Part shown: in pieces, positions 1 to 8,503 of the stretch
How positions within the stretch are numbered: position 1 is the stretch's first letter
How the letters are laid out: each line of letters starts with the position of its first letter
Source: an uncultured Lentisphaeria bacterium
GTDB lineage: Bacteria > Verrucomicrobiota > Lentisphaeria > Oligosphaerales > Oligosphaeraceae
Direction: 5' to 3'
NCBI GenBank assembly: GCA_945827525.1
Contig: CALZPA010000010.1
Span: 1 to 34,067 of the forward strand
Length of the DNA: 34,067 nt
The notes under the pieces: generated by a model
Database searches by the model: none
The model's input: only the letters and a program-made list of their open reading frames with translations
Told to the model about the DNA's origin: nothing
Position numbers and translations under genes: made by a program

Positions 1-9
1 TGGTGTCCG

Positions 10-987
10 TCAGTCGCCGTTCAGGAGCGGCGCGAGGAATTCGCAGGCTCGTCGTGCGGGCCACCAGGTGTCGTGGAGGGTGATGAAGCCGCAGTGTCCG
101 CCCGAGCGTGGTGTCTCGAGGAAGAGGCATTGGGAGTCGCGGGCGTCCTGTGTGGGGTAGCAGAGTCCGTCGAGGAAGGGGTCGTTGAGTGGCTGGACGA
201 GGAGTGCGGGTCGGTTGAGCTGATGGATGTAGGCGGCGGAGGAGGCGGTCCGGTAGTAGTCGAGGGCGTTGCGGAAGCCGCAGGCGGGAGCGGTGATGGC
301 GTCGTCGAAGTCCTGGAAGGAGTGGATGTGGGAGGGGGCGGGGGCTGGGAGCTGTCCGGGGAACTGTCGGTGTCGTTCGGCGGCCATGCGGATGAGTCGG
401 CTGAGGAAATGGCGCTCGTAGATGCGGTTGGGGAAGCGGTGGATGGCGTGGCAGGAGGCGGTGAGGTCGATGGTGGCGCAGAAGAGCGCGGCGCCGGCGA
501 CGGGTTCGGGGAGCTGGTCGGCGTGGCGTCCGAGATAGAGGAGTCCGAGGTTTCCGCCCATGCTGAAGCCGGCGATGCCGACCTTGCGGTAGTGTCGAGA
601 GTCGATGGCGTGTCGGATGACGAGTGCGAGTTCGTCGGAGGAGTTGTTGGTGGTGTAGGCGGGCTGCTCGTGCGGCTCGGGGTCCTCGGAGGTTCCCCGG
701 TAGTTCCAGACGAGGCAGTCCCAGCCCTGTCGGTTGAAGGCGTCGGCGAGGTGGAGGGCGTAGTGTCGGCGGGAGTGTCCGCAGAGTCCGTGGTTGACGA
801 CGACGAGTCGGTCGGAGTTGACGGAGGCCCAGTCGAGTGCGAGGTGGTCTCCGTCGGGCGTGGGGAGTCGTTCGCGGGTGTAGGAGACGTTAGGGCCGTG
901 TGCGAGGTAATTGGGGAGGATGGTCTGGAGGTGTCCGCTGGCGAGGAGTGTGGGAGGCCGGTAGGACGAGTGGTTGAGGAGAGGCAT
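10..987 (-). CDS. YheT-family alpha/beta hydrolase
   Basis: This 325-residue protein is a probable cytoplasmic serine esterase or acyltransferase of the YheT/EMB8 family (COG0429); the substrate is unknown. The N-terminal stretch ASGHLQTILP (residues 16-25) is a family hallmark. An HGLCG oxyanion loop lies near residues 66-70, the nucleophile elbow GFSMGG places Ser142, an Asp follows in PLNDPF, and the catalytic His is in the late SGGHCGF. No signal peptide is seen, and the length is normal for the family. The ATG start lies 13 nt after the stop of the secreted transglutaminase-like gene, so the two are probably co-transcribed. The ribosome binding site is weak, which fits translational coupling. 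The fold and family are clear; the function is not. Confidence 0.9.
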   Translation of the reverse strand: MPLLNHSSYRPPTLLASGHLQTILPNYLAHGPNVSYTRERLPTPDGDHLALDWASVNSDRLVVVNHGLCGHSRRHYALHLADAFNRQGWDCLVWNYRGTSEDPEPHEQPAYTTNNSSDELALVIRHAIDSRHYRKVGIAGFSMGGNLGLLYLGRHADQLPEPVAGAALFCATIDLTASCHAIHRFPNRIYERHFLSRLIRMAAERHRQFPGQLPAPAPSHIHSFQDFDDAITAPACGFRNALDYYRTASSAAYIHQLNRPALLVQPLNDPFLDGLCYPTQDARDSQCLFLETPRSGGHCGFITLHDTWWPARRACEFLAPLLNGD

Positions 988-1000
988 GGGGTTGTCGGAG

Positions 1001-4000
1001 CTACTTCTTGAGGAGGAAGGTTCTGGAGTCGTTTCGGGTGAGGGTGTCGGCGAGCAGTCTGTACTTGTCGAGGTGTCCGGGGAAGGCGACGTCGGGTGCC
1101 TGGCTGGCGGTCATGGTGCAGACGAGGGTGTCAGGGGAGGGCTGAGTGGTGCGGATGGCGTAGCGAGACTTGCCGTCGGGGGAGAGCCAGTTCCAGTTTT
1201 GGGGGGCCATGGTGACGGTGCGCCGTGAGGGTGGGAGGGTGATGGTGAAGGTTGAGGTGAGTTCGGTGTGACGGGTGTGGGCGATGGGTGTGGAGCGCTG
1301 GTGGTCGAAGCGGAGCGGGAGTGAGCGGAAGGCGGCGTTGGGGATGGTGAAGTAGCAGAAGGGGCCGTCGATGACGGCGAATTTGGGGATGCGGCAGGAG
1401 AAGGAGAGTCTGGCGGGGTAGGAGGAGAAGTCGGTGACGAGTTCGGAGGAGGGGACGGCGCGTTTGGAGAACTGGCTGACGAGGGCGAGGAAGTGGCGTC
1501 GGCGGTATTCGGGGGTGAGTTCGGCGAAGCGTCGGTTTTCGGCGGCGAAGCGTGGGCCGTGGATGGTGTCGGTGAAGGTGAGGGTGGCGTCGCCGTGGTC
1601 GTCGATGGCGATGCTGAAGGTGGTGGAGCTCTGTTCGCGGAAGGGTGAGGGGGTGTCGATGGTGAAGAGTCTGGCGTCGGCGGTCATGGCGGGGCAGCGG
1701 TCACGGGAGCAGGTCTGGAGATTGGCGTACTGGCTCTGGTCGTTGAGCCAGTGGGTCTTGCTGTCGTGGACGACGCGGACGAGGAGCTTGGCGAAGAGAT
1801 AGGGTGAGGGGCAGGCGAGCTGCTGCTGGAGGAGGTCATGCTGGAGTGGGGCGTTGGCGGCGAAGACGAATTCGGGGTTGAAGTCGAGTTCGCGGAGGAG
1901 CGTGAAGGCGGCGATGGCCTGGTCGGCGTCGTGTCCGTAGCCGTCGGCGAGGGTGGTTTCGGGTTCGGAGAGTCTGTCGAGAGGGAGTTCGAGGAAGGAG
2001 GGGCCGGCGTTGGCGATGGCCTTGTCGAGGAAGGTGTTGACGGCGGCGAGTCGCTGGTTGAGTGGGAGTTTGCGGATGGCGGTGGCAGCTTCCCGGATGC
2101 GCGGTCCGGCGACGCAGCGCTGGGCGATGGCCTGAGAGAGTCGTGCGAGGTGCTGTTGCCAGGAGGTTGCGGAGATGAGGATGGCGGGTGCGAAGGCGAT
2201 GGTTGGGGGCTGATAGGGTTCGTCGGGGATGGCGGGCTGGCTGTCGGCGGTCCAGGTCCAGATGGTGCGTCCGTTTTCGGAGGCGAAGGTTTCGGCGATG
2301 TTGCTCTGGTGTGCGCCGGCGCTGCTGGCGAAGATGCCGTTCTGGTGTACGGCGGTGCTGAGCTTGAGCTGGGTTGGGGTGTTGACGGAGACGGCCATGT
2401 GGCGGACCGGTGCGCTGTGTCTGCGGAAGGCGTGCTGGAGGCTGAAGGCGGGGCCGTTCTTGCAGGTGGAGGTGACCTTCAGTTCGATGACGGAGCCGAT
2501 TTCGACGCCTGGGAGTGAGACGACGAGGCGTCTGGAGGCGGGGTAGCGTGGTGCTGCGGCGACCCATTCGGCGTCCATGAGGTTGATTTCCTGCGGGCTG
2601 ACGGTCTGGGTTCGTGTTCCGCCCTTGCCGTCGGGTGTGGAGACCTTGGCGAGGTCGACGTGGACGGTCTCCCAGGCGGGGTTGAAGTCGATGGAGACCT
2701 CGGCGTTCTCCTTTTTGCCCTTGTAGGTGAGGATGCGTGTTTTGGAGTAGTCGGTCTGGGTCCAGGAGTAGGCGTCCTGGAGATTGAAGGCGATGGTGTG
2801 CTCGAGTATTTCGGCGTCGGCGCCGGCGGTGGCGTCGGTGGTGGGCTGTGGGGTGTTGGCTCGGTCGAGGATGACCCTTTTTCTGGCGTTGTCCTCGAGC
2901 TGCCGGAGCTGTTCCTTGAGGGTGAGGTACTGCTGGGGTGAGAATTCGATGGCGTTGAGGTCGAAGCGTGTCAGGAAGTCGAGCGTCTGTCCGTCGGCCT
3001 TTGCGGTGCGCGACCAGTCGAGTCGTTCGTCGTGGACGGTCTGGTAGTCGGGGAGGGTGGCGGGCGTCTTCCAGGTGGGATGGAGGGTGAGTTTGAGTGC
3101 CTCTCGGATGGCGCAGGCGTACTTGCTGAGGAAGGGGTATTTGCGCTGGTCGAGCTGGGTGGAGCCGAGGATGAAGTTGTTCATGCCGAAGGTGCTGGAG
3201 AGGAAGGGAGGCGCGAGGAGGGCGTTGGTGGAGTTCTGGGTGAGGATGGCCTCGGCGGTGAAGGCGACGTCGAGTCGGAGCGGGGTGGCGGTGTCGAGGA
3301 GATTGGCGGGTGTGATGTCGAGTCGGGAGAGGACGGCGCCTGGGGCGACGTTGCGGATGACTCGCTCGACGAAGCTGCGGCGGTCCTCGGGGGCGGCGTT
3401 GGCGAAGAAGCCTCGGTAGGCGTTGTCATGGATGCCTGCGAAGGCGAGGGTGGCCTTGGCGTCGAGGTTTCCGCGTTCGTCGATGGTTGCGGTGGTGGTG
3501 ATGTCGAGGAGGTTGTCGCTGGCGGGGGAGAAGGGGGTGGTGCGGAGGGTGTCGCCCTGTTCGCGGGCGACGAGGAAGGACTTGTCGGCGAGGTAGGAGG
3601 GCAGGAGGTCTCGTGTGTTCTCGTCGGTGGGGTCCATGAGGATGTAGGAGCCGTCGGGTGCGAGTGCGGCGGTGATGGCGTGGTTGAAGTAGGGCTGGAT
3701 GACCTCCTGGTCCATCTTGTTGCCGGCGTGGATGAGGACAGGGAAGGCCTGCTGTCCGGCGAGGTTGAGCATGGCGACGAGGAGCGCGGCCTTGTCGCGG
3801 CAGACGCCGTGGCGCTTGGCGAAGGTGAGTGCGACGTCGTGTGGCTCGTAGCCGGGCGCGTCGTCCTCGATGGTGATGCCCATGTAGCGGATTTCCTGGG
3901 AGACGAAGGTGAAGATGGCGCGGATGATGTCGTGCTGGTCGGTGAGTCCGCGGGTGAGCTCGGCGACCTTGGCCTTCATTTCGGGCGAGGGCTTGAGGTG

Positions 4001-4849
4001 TGGCTGGCAGAGCCGCCAGTACCAGGCGGAGACGTCCTTCCAGGAGTCGATGGTTGAGAGCATGAGTCGCTGTGCGACGCGGGAGAGGGGCGGCATCTTG
4101 GGTTCGCGGTGGATGACCGGGACGTTGGCGATGGTCCAGCGGTGACGGATGCGTCCGGGGGCGCTGGGGGCGAGGGAGTGCCGGACGGTCTGGCCGACGG
4201 GGTCGCGGACGGCGATGTGGCGGAGGGGGAGTTCGGCGGGGCCGTCGACGACGATGGAGTAGCGGACGATGAGCTCGTCGGACTCGAGCAGATGGATGTC
4301 GCTGAAGGTGTTGGGGCAGCGTGGCTTGAAGGTTTCGCGGCGGACGCAGTAGCGGATGGTGTCACCGACGTCGAGGCCGGGGACGTTGGCGACGATGACC
4401 TTGTCGTTGGGGTTGTAGATGTTGCTCTGCATCTGGGACGGCTCGACCATTTCGCGGGTGAGCTTGTCGATGGGGAGCTCGACCCTGGAGCCGTCGGCCT
4501 TGTGGAGGGTGATGAAGCGGAACTGTGCCTTGCCGTAGGAGGCGCAGTAGTAGAGTGAGAGGGTCTGGAGGGATTTGCGGCCCTTCTCGGTGAGGACCTT
4601 GTAGGCCATGTCGTCCCAGGTGACGCTGGTGCCGTCCTGCTGGTAGATGGTGAGGACGTTGTCGTCGACGAGGGCGGTGTCCGCCTCGGGGAAGGCCTGG
4701 TGGGTGACGGTGGCGGCGGCCTTGAGCATGGCCTGCTCGTCGAGGGGCATGGGGGAGTCGAGCGGCTGCGCGACGGGTGCGGCGAGGCACAGCGAGGCGA
4801 GGAGCAGGCAGAGCAGGGCGGCGAGTCGGGCGCGCGTGGAGGTTGGCAT
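1001..4849 (-). CDS. Secreted protein with two DUF3857/transglutaminase-like modules
   Basis: This is a 1282-residue exported protein. The frame stays open far upstream, but the ATG at 4849 is chosen because it opens directly into a signal peptide: basic STRAR, then a Leu/Ala core ending near residue 23 at LCLAAP. The first half has a DUF3857 beta domain followed by a transglutaminase-like core with GVCRDK (Cys350), NHAIT (His390) and LMDPTDEN (Asp406), a plausible Cys-His-Asp triad. From about residue 640 a second DUF3857-like domain begins and the layout repeats. The position matching the catalytic Cys reads DGYGHD, with Gly972 where Cys is expected, so the second module is probably not catalytic. 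Family members usually carry one module and about 600-700 residues, which makes this an apparent internal duplication. Function is unknown; peptide or isopeptide chemistry in the periplasm is possible. Confidence 0.88.
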   Translation of the reverse strand: MPTSTRARLAALLCLLLASLCLAAPVAQPLDSPMPLDEQAMLKAAATVTHQAFPEADTALVDDNVLTIYQQDGTSVTWDDMAYKVLTEKGRKSLQTLSLYYCASYGKAQFRFITLHKADGSRVELPIDKLTREMVEPSQMQSNIYNPNDKVIVANVPGLDVGDTIRYCVRRETFKPRCPNTFSDIHLLESDELIVRYSIVVDGPAELPLRHIAVRDPVGQTVRHSLAPSAPGRIRHRWTIANVPVIHREPKMPPLSRVAQRLMLSTIDSWKDVSAWYWRLCQPHLKPSPEMKAKVAELTRGLTDQHDIIRAIFTFVSQEIRYMGITIEDDAPGYEPHDVALTFAKRHGVCRDKAALLVAMLNLAGQQAFPVLIHAGNKMDQEVIQPYFNHAITAALAPDGSYILMDPTDENTRDLLPSYLADKSFLVAREQGDTLRTTPFSPASDNLLDITTTATIDERGNLDAKATLAFAGIHDNAYRGFFANAAPEDRRSFVERVIRNVAPGAVLSRLDITPANLLDTATPLRLDVAFTAEAILTQNSTNALLAPPFLSSTFGMNNFILGSTQLDQRKYPFLSKYACAIREALKLTLHPTWKTPATLPDYQTVHDERLDWSRTAKADGQTLDFLTRFDLNAIEFSPQQYLTLKEQLRQLEDNARKRVILDRANTPQPTTDATAGADAEILEHTIAFNLQDAYSWTQTDYSKTRILTYKGKKENAEVSIDFNPAWETVHVDLAKVSTPDGKGGTRTQTVSPQEINLMDAEWVAAAPRYPASRRLVVSLPGVEIGSVIELKVTSTCKNGPAFSLQHAFRRHSAPVRHMAVSVNTPTQLKLSTAVHQNGIFASSAGAHQSNIAETFASENGRTIWTWTADSQPAIPDEPYQPPTIAFAPAILISATSWQQHLARLSQAIAQRCVAGPRIREAATAIRKLPLNQRLAAVNTFLDKAIANAGPSFLELPLDRLSEPETTLADGYGHDADQAIAAFTLLRELDFNPEFVFAANAPLQHDLLQQQLACPSPYLFAKLLVRVVHDSKTHWLNDQSQYANLQTCSRDRCPAMTADARLFTIDTPSPFREQSSTTFSIAIDDHGDATLTFTDTIHGPRFAAENRRFAELTPEYRRRHFLALVSQFSKRAVPSSELVTDFSSYPARLSFSCRIPKFAVIDGPFCYFTIPNAAFRSLPLRFDHQRSTPIAHTRHTELTSTFTITLPPSRRTVTMAPQNWNWLSPDGKSRYAIRTTQPSPDTLVCTMTASQAPDVAFPGHLDKYRLLADTLTRNDSRTFLLKK

Positions 4850-4891
4850 GGCGATTGGCGGGCGGGGGTGGGGTGGGGGTGTGGAACGAAA

Positions 4892-4922
4892 AGGCCGCGG
4901 GACGGCGAGCGTCAGGCGGCCT
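4892..4922 (-). terminator. Possible hairpin terminator or leader attenuator
   Basis: On the minus strand, arms AGGCCGC and GCGGCCT pair perfectly over 7 bp around a 17-nt loop and are followed by TTTTCGTT. The hairpin lies between the flotillin-like gene and the transglutaminase-like gene, about 45 nt before the latter's start. It could end flotillin transcription or attenuate readthrough. The large loop and short T run keep confidence low. No clear promoter was seen in the rest of this 218-nt gap. Confidence 0.35.
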
Positions 4923-5067
4923 GTGTGGGGGCGGGAAGGCTTGTCAGTCAGGTGTGTGAGACACGCGGAGCGGGCGATGGTGCCAGGGGGATGACGGAAG
5001 GGGGCGCGTTTTTTCGCTCTGCCCGGTGGTGTTCCGTCTGTCTCCTGGCGTCGCGCCGTGAAGGTCG

Positions 5068-6591
5068 TCAGGCCTGCGGTGTGGGTGTGTCGTCGTTGGG
5101 CTTGGCGTTCTCGTTGAGCTTGCCGAGATAGGCGGGGAGGTCGATGCCGGCCATTTTGGCGACGTCGTGGAGGGGTGGGAGGCTCTGTGCCATGCCGGCG
5201 AGGAAGCCGGCGGTGGCGGTCTTGCCGTCGGCGGCCTTGCCGCCGCCGTCCCAGACGGTGACCTTGTCGATGCGGATGTTGCGGATGGCCTCGACCTGGA
5301 GTGCGACGATGTCCTGGAGCTTTTCGATCATGAGCATCTTGCCGGCGTCGTCGGCGCTGCCGGCGCAGGACTCGATGAGCTTGCGGAAGCCCTCGCCCTT
5401 GGCCTGGAGGATTTCGAAGTTGCCCTTTGCCTCGGCCTGGAGCTTGGCGTAGATGGCGTCGGCCTCGCCCTGGGCCTCGAGGCGCTTGCGTTCGGCCTCG
5501 GCTGCGGCGGCGATTTCGACCTGTCGCTTCTGGATTTCGGCCTCGACGATGATGTCGGCGTTCTGGCGTTCGGTCTCCATGACGGCGCGTGCCTTCTGGG
5601 CCTCGGCCTCGGCGTCGAACTGCGCCTGCTTGATGCGGGCCTCGGCGATTTGCTTGGCGGCCTCGGCTCGGCGGTAGGCCTCGGCCTCGGCCTCGCAGCG
5701 TTCGGCGTTGGACTTGGCGATGTCGATGGAGGCGAGGTTCTCGCCCTTGGTTGCGGCGGCGTCGGCTTGCTTGACGGCGATGCGTCGGTTCTGGTCGGCC
5801 TCGGCCTCGCCGGCCGCGGCCTCGGCCTCGGCGCGTTTGACAGCGACTCGGCGGTTCTTGTCGGCTGCGGCCTCGCCGGCTGCGGCCTCGGCCTCGGCCT
5901 CGGAGACGGCGATGCGCTCGAGCTTCTGGGCCTCGGCGGCGCCGATGCTGCCCTTTCGGGTTTCCTCGGCGACGTCGATCTTGGCCTTGTTGATGGCTCC
6001 GGCGGCGGCGCGCTGTCCGATGGCCTTGATGTAGCCGGACTCGTCGGTGATGTCGGTGATGTTGACGTTGAGGAGGACGAGTCCGATCTTGCGGAGCTCC
6101 TCGGCGACGTTGGCCTCGACGGAGCGGAGGAAGGTCTCGCGGTCGGCGTTGATCTCCTCGATCATCATGGAGGCGATGACGAGTCGGAGCTGGCCGAAGA
6201 TGATGTCCTTGGCGAGTTCGGCGATGGCCTCGGGTGTCTGTCCGAAGAGTCGTTCGGCGGCGTTGCCCATGATTTCGGGCGCGGTGGAGACTCCGACGGT
6301 GAAGACGGAGGGGACGTTGATGCGGATGTTCTGCTTGCAGAGGGCGTTGTCGAGGTTGACGGTGATCTGGATGGGCTTGAGCGAGATGTAGCCGTAGTCC
6401 TGGAAGATGGGCCAGATGAACTTGGCGCCGCCGTGGATGCAGTTGGCGGCCTGGTGCCCGGCGGTCTTGCCGAAGATGACCATGATCTTGTCGGACGGGC
6501 ACTTGCGGTAGCACTTGACCAGGGAGAAGAAGGTGGCGAGGACGATGAAGATGGCGACGAGCAGGAGCAGGATGAAGATCGGATTGTCCAT
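5068..6591 (-). CDS. Flotillin-like SPFH-domain membrane protein
   Basis: This 507-residue protein is a probable membrane scaffold of the flotillin/FloT family, anchored in the inner membrane and forming large oligomers. One hydrophobic segment (about residues 5-25) is followed by an SPFH domain (about 30-210, with IMVIFGKTAG and the LKPIQITVNLDNAL region). A long Ala/Glu-rich coiled coil (about 205-400) and a tail containing DKVTVWDGGG complete it; that last motif is typical of flotillins. Residues 226-291 hold three consecutive 22-residue repeats. The ATG is preceded by AGAGGAGA at 9-nt spacing, and a promoter sits upstream at the end of the ATPase gene. The usual NfeD-like partner is not adjacent. 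Neighbours do not reveal a specific client process. Confidence 0.9.
   Translation of the reverse strand: MDNPIFILLLLVAIFIVLATFFSLVKCYRKCPSDKIMVIFGKTAGHQAANCIHGGAKFIWPIFQDYGYISLKPIQITVNLDNALCKQNIRINVPSVFTVGVSTAPEIMGNAAERLFGQTPEAIAELAKDIIFGQLRLVIASMMIEEINADRETFLRSVEANVAEELRKIGLVLLNVNITDITDESGYIKAIGQRAAAGAINKAKIDVAEETRKGSIGAAEAQKLERIAVSEAEAEAAAGEAAADKNRRVAVKRAEAEAAAGEAEADQNRRIAVKQADAAATKGENLASIDIAKSNAERCEAEAEAYRRAEAAKQIAEARIKQAQFDAEAEAQKARAVMETERQNADIIVEAEIQKRQVEIAAAAEAERKRLEAQGEADAIYAKLQAEAKGNFEILQAKGEGFRKLIESCAGSADDAGKMLMIEKLQDIVALQVEAIRNIRIDKVTVWDGGGKAADGKTATAGFLAGMAQSLPPLHDVAKMAGIDLPAYLGKLNENAKPNDDTPTPQA
5719..5916 (-). repeat. Three 22-residue tandem repeats in the flotillin coiled coil
   Basis: Residues 226-247, 248-269 and 270-291 repeat with a period of exactly 22 residues. 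The first two share the core AVxxAEAEAAAGEA followed by ADxNR; the third (RIAVKQADAAATKGE) has diverged. Residues 204-225 look like a weaker fourth unit. Twenty-two residues equals two 11-residue hendecads, fitting a continuous, slightly right-handed coiled coil. The repeat lies inside a gene and is not a CRISPR array. Confidence 0.85.
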
Positions 6592-6668
6592 GGACAGTTT
6601 TCTCCTCTAGTGCGTGTCTGGTCTGTGTGTGGGGGATGGGTGCCTTCGGGGGCAAGGCGCATGGGGGT

Positions 6669-6696
6669 AATGTAAGCGGGAAACGGGTGGTGTCAA
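6669..6696 (-). promoter_or_regulatory. Putative sigma70-type promoter for the flotillin-like gene
   Basis: Reading the minus strand, TTGACA (6696-6691) is followed by a 16-nt spacer and TACATT (6674-6669). The -35 box is a perfect consensus match. The element overlaps the last codons of the upstream ATPase gene and would give a leader of about 70 nt before the flotillin start, so flotillin can be expressed independently of the riboswitch-controlled operon. Confidence 0.6.
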
Positions 6697-7544
6697 CAGG
6701 TGGTGCCGCGGTTTTTCGGGTGGGGTGCGCGGGGGAGGGCCATGGGCTGTCCGGCGACGGGGTGGGGAGCGTAGTCGAAGGGGGTGCGGAAGAGGTCGTC
6801 GAGGAGTCCGTGGGGGCGGATGTCGCGGGGAGGGGCGACGAAGGCGAGGTGTCCGTCCTGGAGTGCGGCGAGGCGGTCGGCGTGGAGGAGTGCGGCGTTG
6901 AGGTCGTGGGAGACGCAGAGGATGGTGTGGGCGTCGTCCTGGTGGAGGTCGTCGAGGAGCGCGTGGATGTCCTCCTGTGCGCTGGGGTCGAGGAAGGCCT
7001 CGGGTTCGTCGAGGAGGAGGAGATGGGTTTCCTGGACGAGTCCGGCGGCGATGAAGGCGCGTCGGCACTCGCCGCCGCTGAGGGTTCGGAGGCTTCGGTG
7101 GGCGAGGGCGCTGGGGAGCCGGACCTGGGCGAGGGCGTCCCGGACGGCGCGGCTGGCCTGCGGGGAGCGGATGTCGCCGTGGGCGTAGCGGCTGAGGCGG
7201 AGGAATTCGTCGACGGAGTAGTCGGGGAGGTTTCCGTGGAGCTGCGGGACATAGGCGACGAGTCTGGCGAGGTCCCGTTGGCTGAGGGAGCGGATGTCGC
7301 GTCCGTGGATGGCGATGTGGCCGGTCCAGCTGTCGTCGAGGAGCCGTGCGAGGCAGCGGAGGAGGGTGGACTTGCCGGAGCCGTTGGGGCCGATGAGGCA
7401 GCAGAGCTCGCCGCGCCGGAGCGTGAGGGAGACGTCCTGGAGGATGGTGTGGCCGCCGATGGCGCAGGAGAGTCCGCCGATGGCGAGGGCGTCGCCGTTT
7501 CCGTTTCCGTTTCCGTTCTCTATTCCGCTGGTGTTCGCGTTCAT
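6693..7544 (-). CDS. btuD: ABC transporter ATP-binding protein, BtuD-like
   Basis: This 283-residue ATPase belongs to the FecE/BtuD family and would power cobalamin uptake through an inner-membrane permease. Visible motifs are Walker A GPNGSGKST (residues 52-60), Q-loop Gln101, signature LSGGE (155-159), Walker B LLLLDEPE (175-182) and the switch His in CVSHDLN. The frame extends much further upstream. The ATG at 7544 is chosen because it overlaps the stop of the binding-protein gene as ATGA (7541-7544), indicating translational coupling, and because the ABC domain begins soon after. The N-terminus carries an unusual (Asn-Gly) run encoded by a hexanucleotide repeat. B12 specificity is inferred from the cobalamin riboswitch heading the operon, since the ATPase sequence alone would also fit siderophore or heme transport. 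No permease gene lies nearby. Confidence 0.88.
   Translation of the reverse strand: MNANTSGIENGNGNGNGDALAIGGLSCAIGGHTILQDVSLTLRRGELCCLIGPNGSGKSTLLRCLARLLDDSWTGHIAIHGRDIRSLSQRDLARLVAYVPQLHGNLPDYSVDEFLRLSRYAHGDIRSPQASRAVRDALAQVRLPSALAHRSLRTLSGGECRRAFIAAGLVQETHLLLLDEPEAFLDPSAQEDIHALLDDLHQDDAHTILCVSHDLNAALLHADRLAALQDGHLAFVAPPRDIRPHGLLDDLFRTPFDYAPHPVAGQPMALPRAPHPKNRGTTC
7495..7518 (-). repeat. Hexanucleotide tandem repeat near the btuD start
   Basis: On the plus strand CCGTTT occurs three times in a row, followed by a fourth unit CCGTTC. On the coding strand this gives alternating Asn and Gly codons (residues about 10-17). The unit is six bases, so copy-number change would keep frame and only alter linker length. 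Confidence 0.85.
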
Positions 7545-8458
7545 GGCGCGGGAGTTCGGAGTGGCCGCAGTTGTTCGGCGAGTCGTTTGGCGAAGGCGAT
7601 GGTTCGCAGTCCGGGGACGGTGGCGTCGTTTTCGGTGAGGACGAGGAGCCGTCCTGGCTGTGTGGCCTTGAGGGTTGGGAGGGCCTGGCGCCATTCCTGG
7701 GCGAGCTGTTCGCGTCCTGGTTCGCCCTTGGGCTCCCATTCGGGTGCGATTTCGACGATGGCGTCGGGGGCGAGGGCGAGGATGCCCTCGGCGCTGACGG
7801 CGGGGTAGGCGGCTCCGGTGCCGGCGGGCACGAGGTCGCAGTGGAGGAGTTCGGCGAGTTCGCGGAAGTAGCCGTCGTCGCCGGCGACGATGAGGTCGCG
7901 GAGTCGTCCCTCGCCCCGGGTGCGCGAGATGACGACGAGGAGTCGGAGGCGTGGGAGTCCGTCCTGGCTCTGTCGGAGGGCCTGCTGGCTGGCGAGGAGG
8001 CTGGCGTGGAGGCGCTCGGCGTCGGCCTGCCGTCCGAAGGCCTGTCCGAGGGTGAGGACGGCGGCGAGCGCGTCGGAGAGAGTCTGGCCGCGGACGGGGA
8101 CGAGGGGGAGTCCGGCGGCGGCGAGGCGGTCGCGCTGTGGGTGGGTGTCGGCGAGGCAGACGGCGGTGGGTCTGAGGGCGAGGAGCTGTTCGGCGCTGAC
8201 GTCGTTCCAGGCTCCGACCTTGGGGAGGGCCTTGGCGGCCTCGGGGGTGACGCAGTACTGGGTGTCGGCGACGAGGTGGTCGCCGAGTCCGAGGGCGAAG
8301 AGGGTTTCGGTGAGGGAGGGCGCGAGGGAGATGATGCGCTCGGCTGTGGGCTGGGGGGGCTGCGCATGGGGTGCGCAGCCCCCGATGAGCGTGGCGGCCA
8401 GCAGGAGCAGCAGCCTGGCTGCCGTTGCCGGGGAGGGGTGGAGTCGGGTGCTGTTCAT
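7541..8458 (-). CDS. btuF: Periplasmic cobalamin-binding lipoprotein, BtuF-like
   Basis: This 305-residue protein is a class III periplasmic binding protein of the BtuF/FhuD/FepB type. Residues 11-28 form a lipoprotein signal with lipobox LIGGC, so Cys28 would be lipidated and the protein tethered to a membrane. The mature part opens with ERIISLAPSLTETLFALG, which is typical of BtuF-like proteins (PF01497), and later shows the family's two-lobe pattern with DAIVEIAPEWEPKG. It would take cobalamin from the BtuB-like receptor and hand it to an ABC permease. The gene lies 45 nt after btuB and overlaps btuD by four bases. The ligand is inferred from the riboswitch and the operon. Confidence 0.88.
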   Translation of the reverse strand: MNSTRLHPSPATAARLLLLLAATLIGGCAPHAQPPQPTAERIISLAPSLTETLFALGLGDHLVADTQYCVTPEAAKALPKVGAWNDVSAEQLLALRPTAVCLADTHPQRDRLAAAGLPLVPVRGQTLSDALAAVLTLGQAFGRQADAERLHASLLASQQALRQSQDGLPRLRLLVVISRTRGEGRLRDLIVAGDDGYFRELAELLHCDLVPAGTGAAYPAVSAEGILALAPDAIVEIAPEWEPKGEPGREQLAQEWRQALPTLKATQPGRLLVLTENDATVPGLRTIAFAKRLAEQLRPLRTPAP

Positions 8459-8503
8459 GCTGGCCGGTCGAGGGAGGGTGAGGGCGTCGTCCGTGTGTGA
8501 GGC

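Noticed and set aside
5719-5916. Possible CRISPR-like array
   Set aside because: The repeats have no spacers of unrelated sequence; they are an in-frame protein repeat in a coiled coil.
5167-6675. Long plus-strand frame opposite the flotillin gene
   Set aside because: Its Gly/Leu/Asp-rich repetitive translation is the mirror of the Ala/Glu coiled coil; C-ending codons keep the opposite strand free of stops.
4850-7252. Upstream extension of the transglutaminase-like reading frame, giving a protein of over 2000 residues
   Set aside because: The extension is Arg/Pro/Ser-rich low-complexity sequence antisense-free but out of frame with the clearly real flotillin and ATPase genes; the true start is the ATG at 4849 with a signal peptide.
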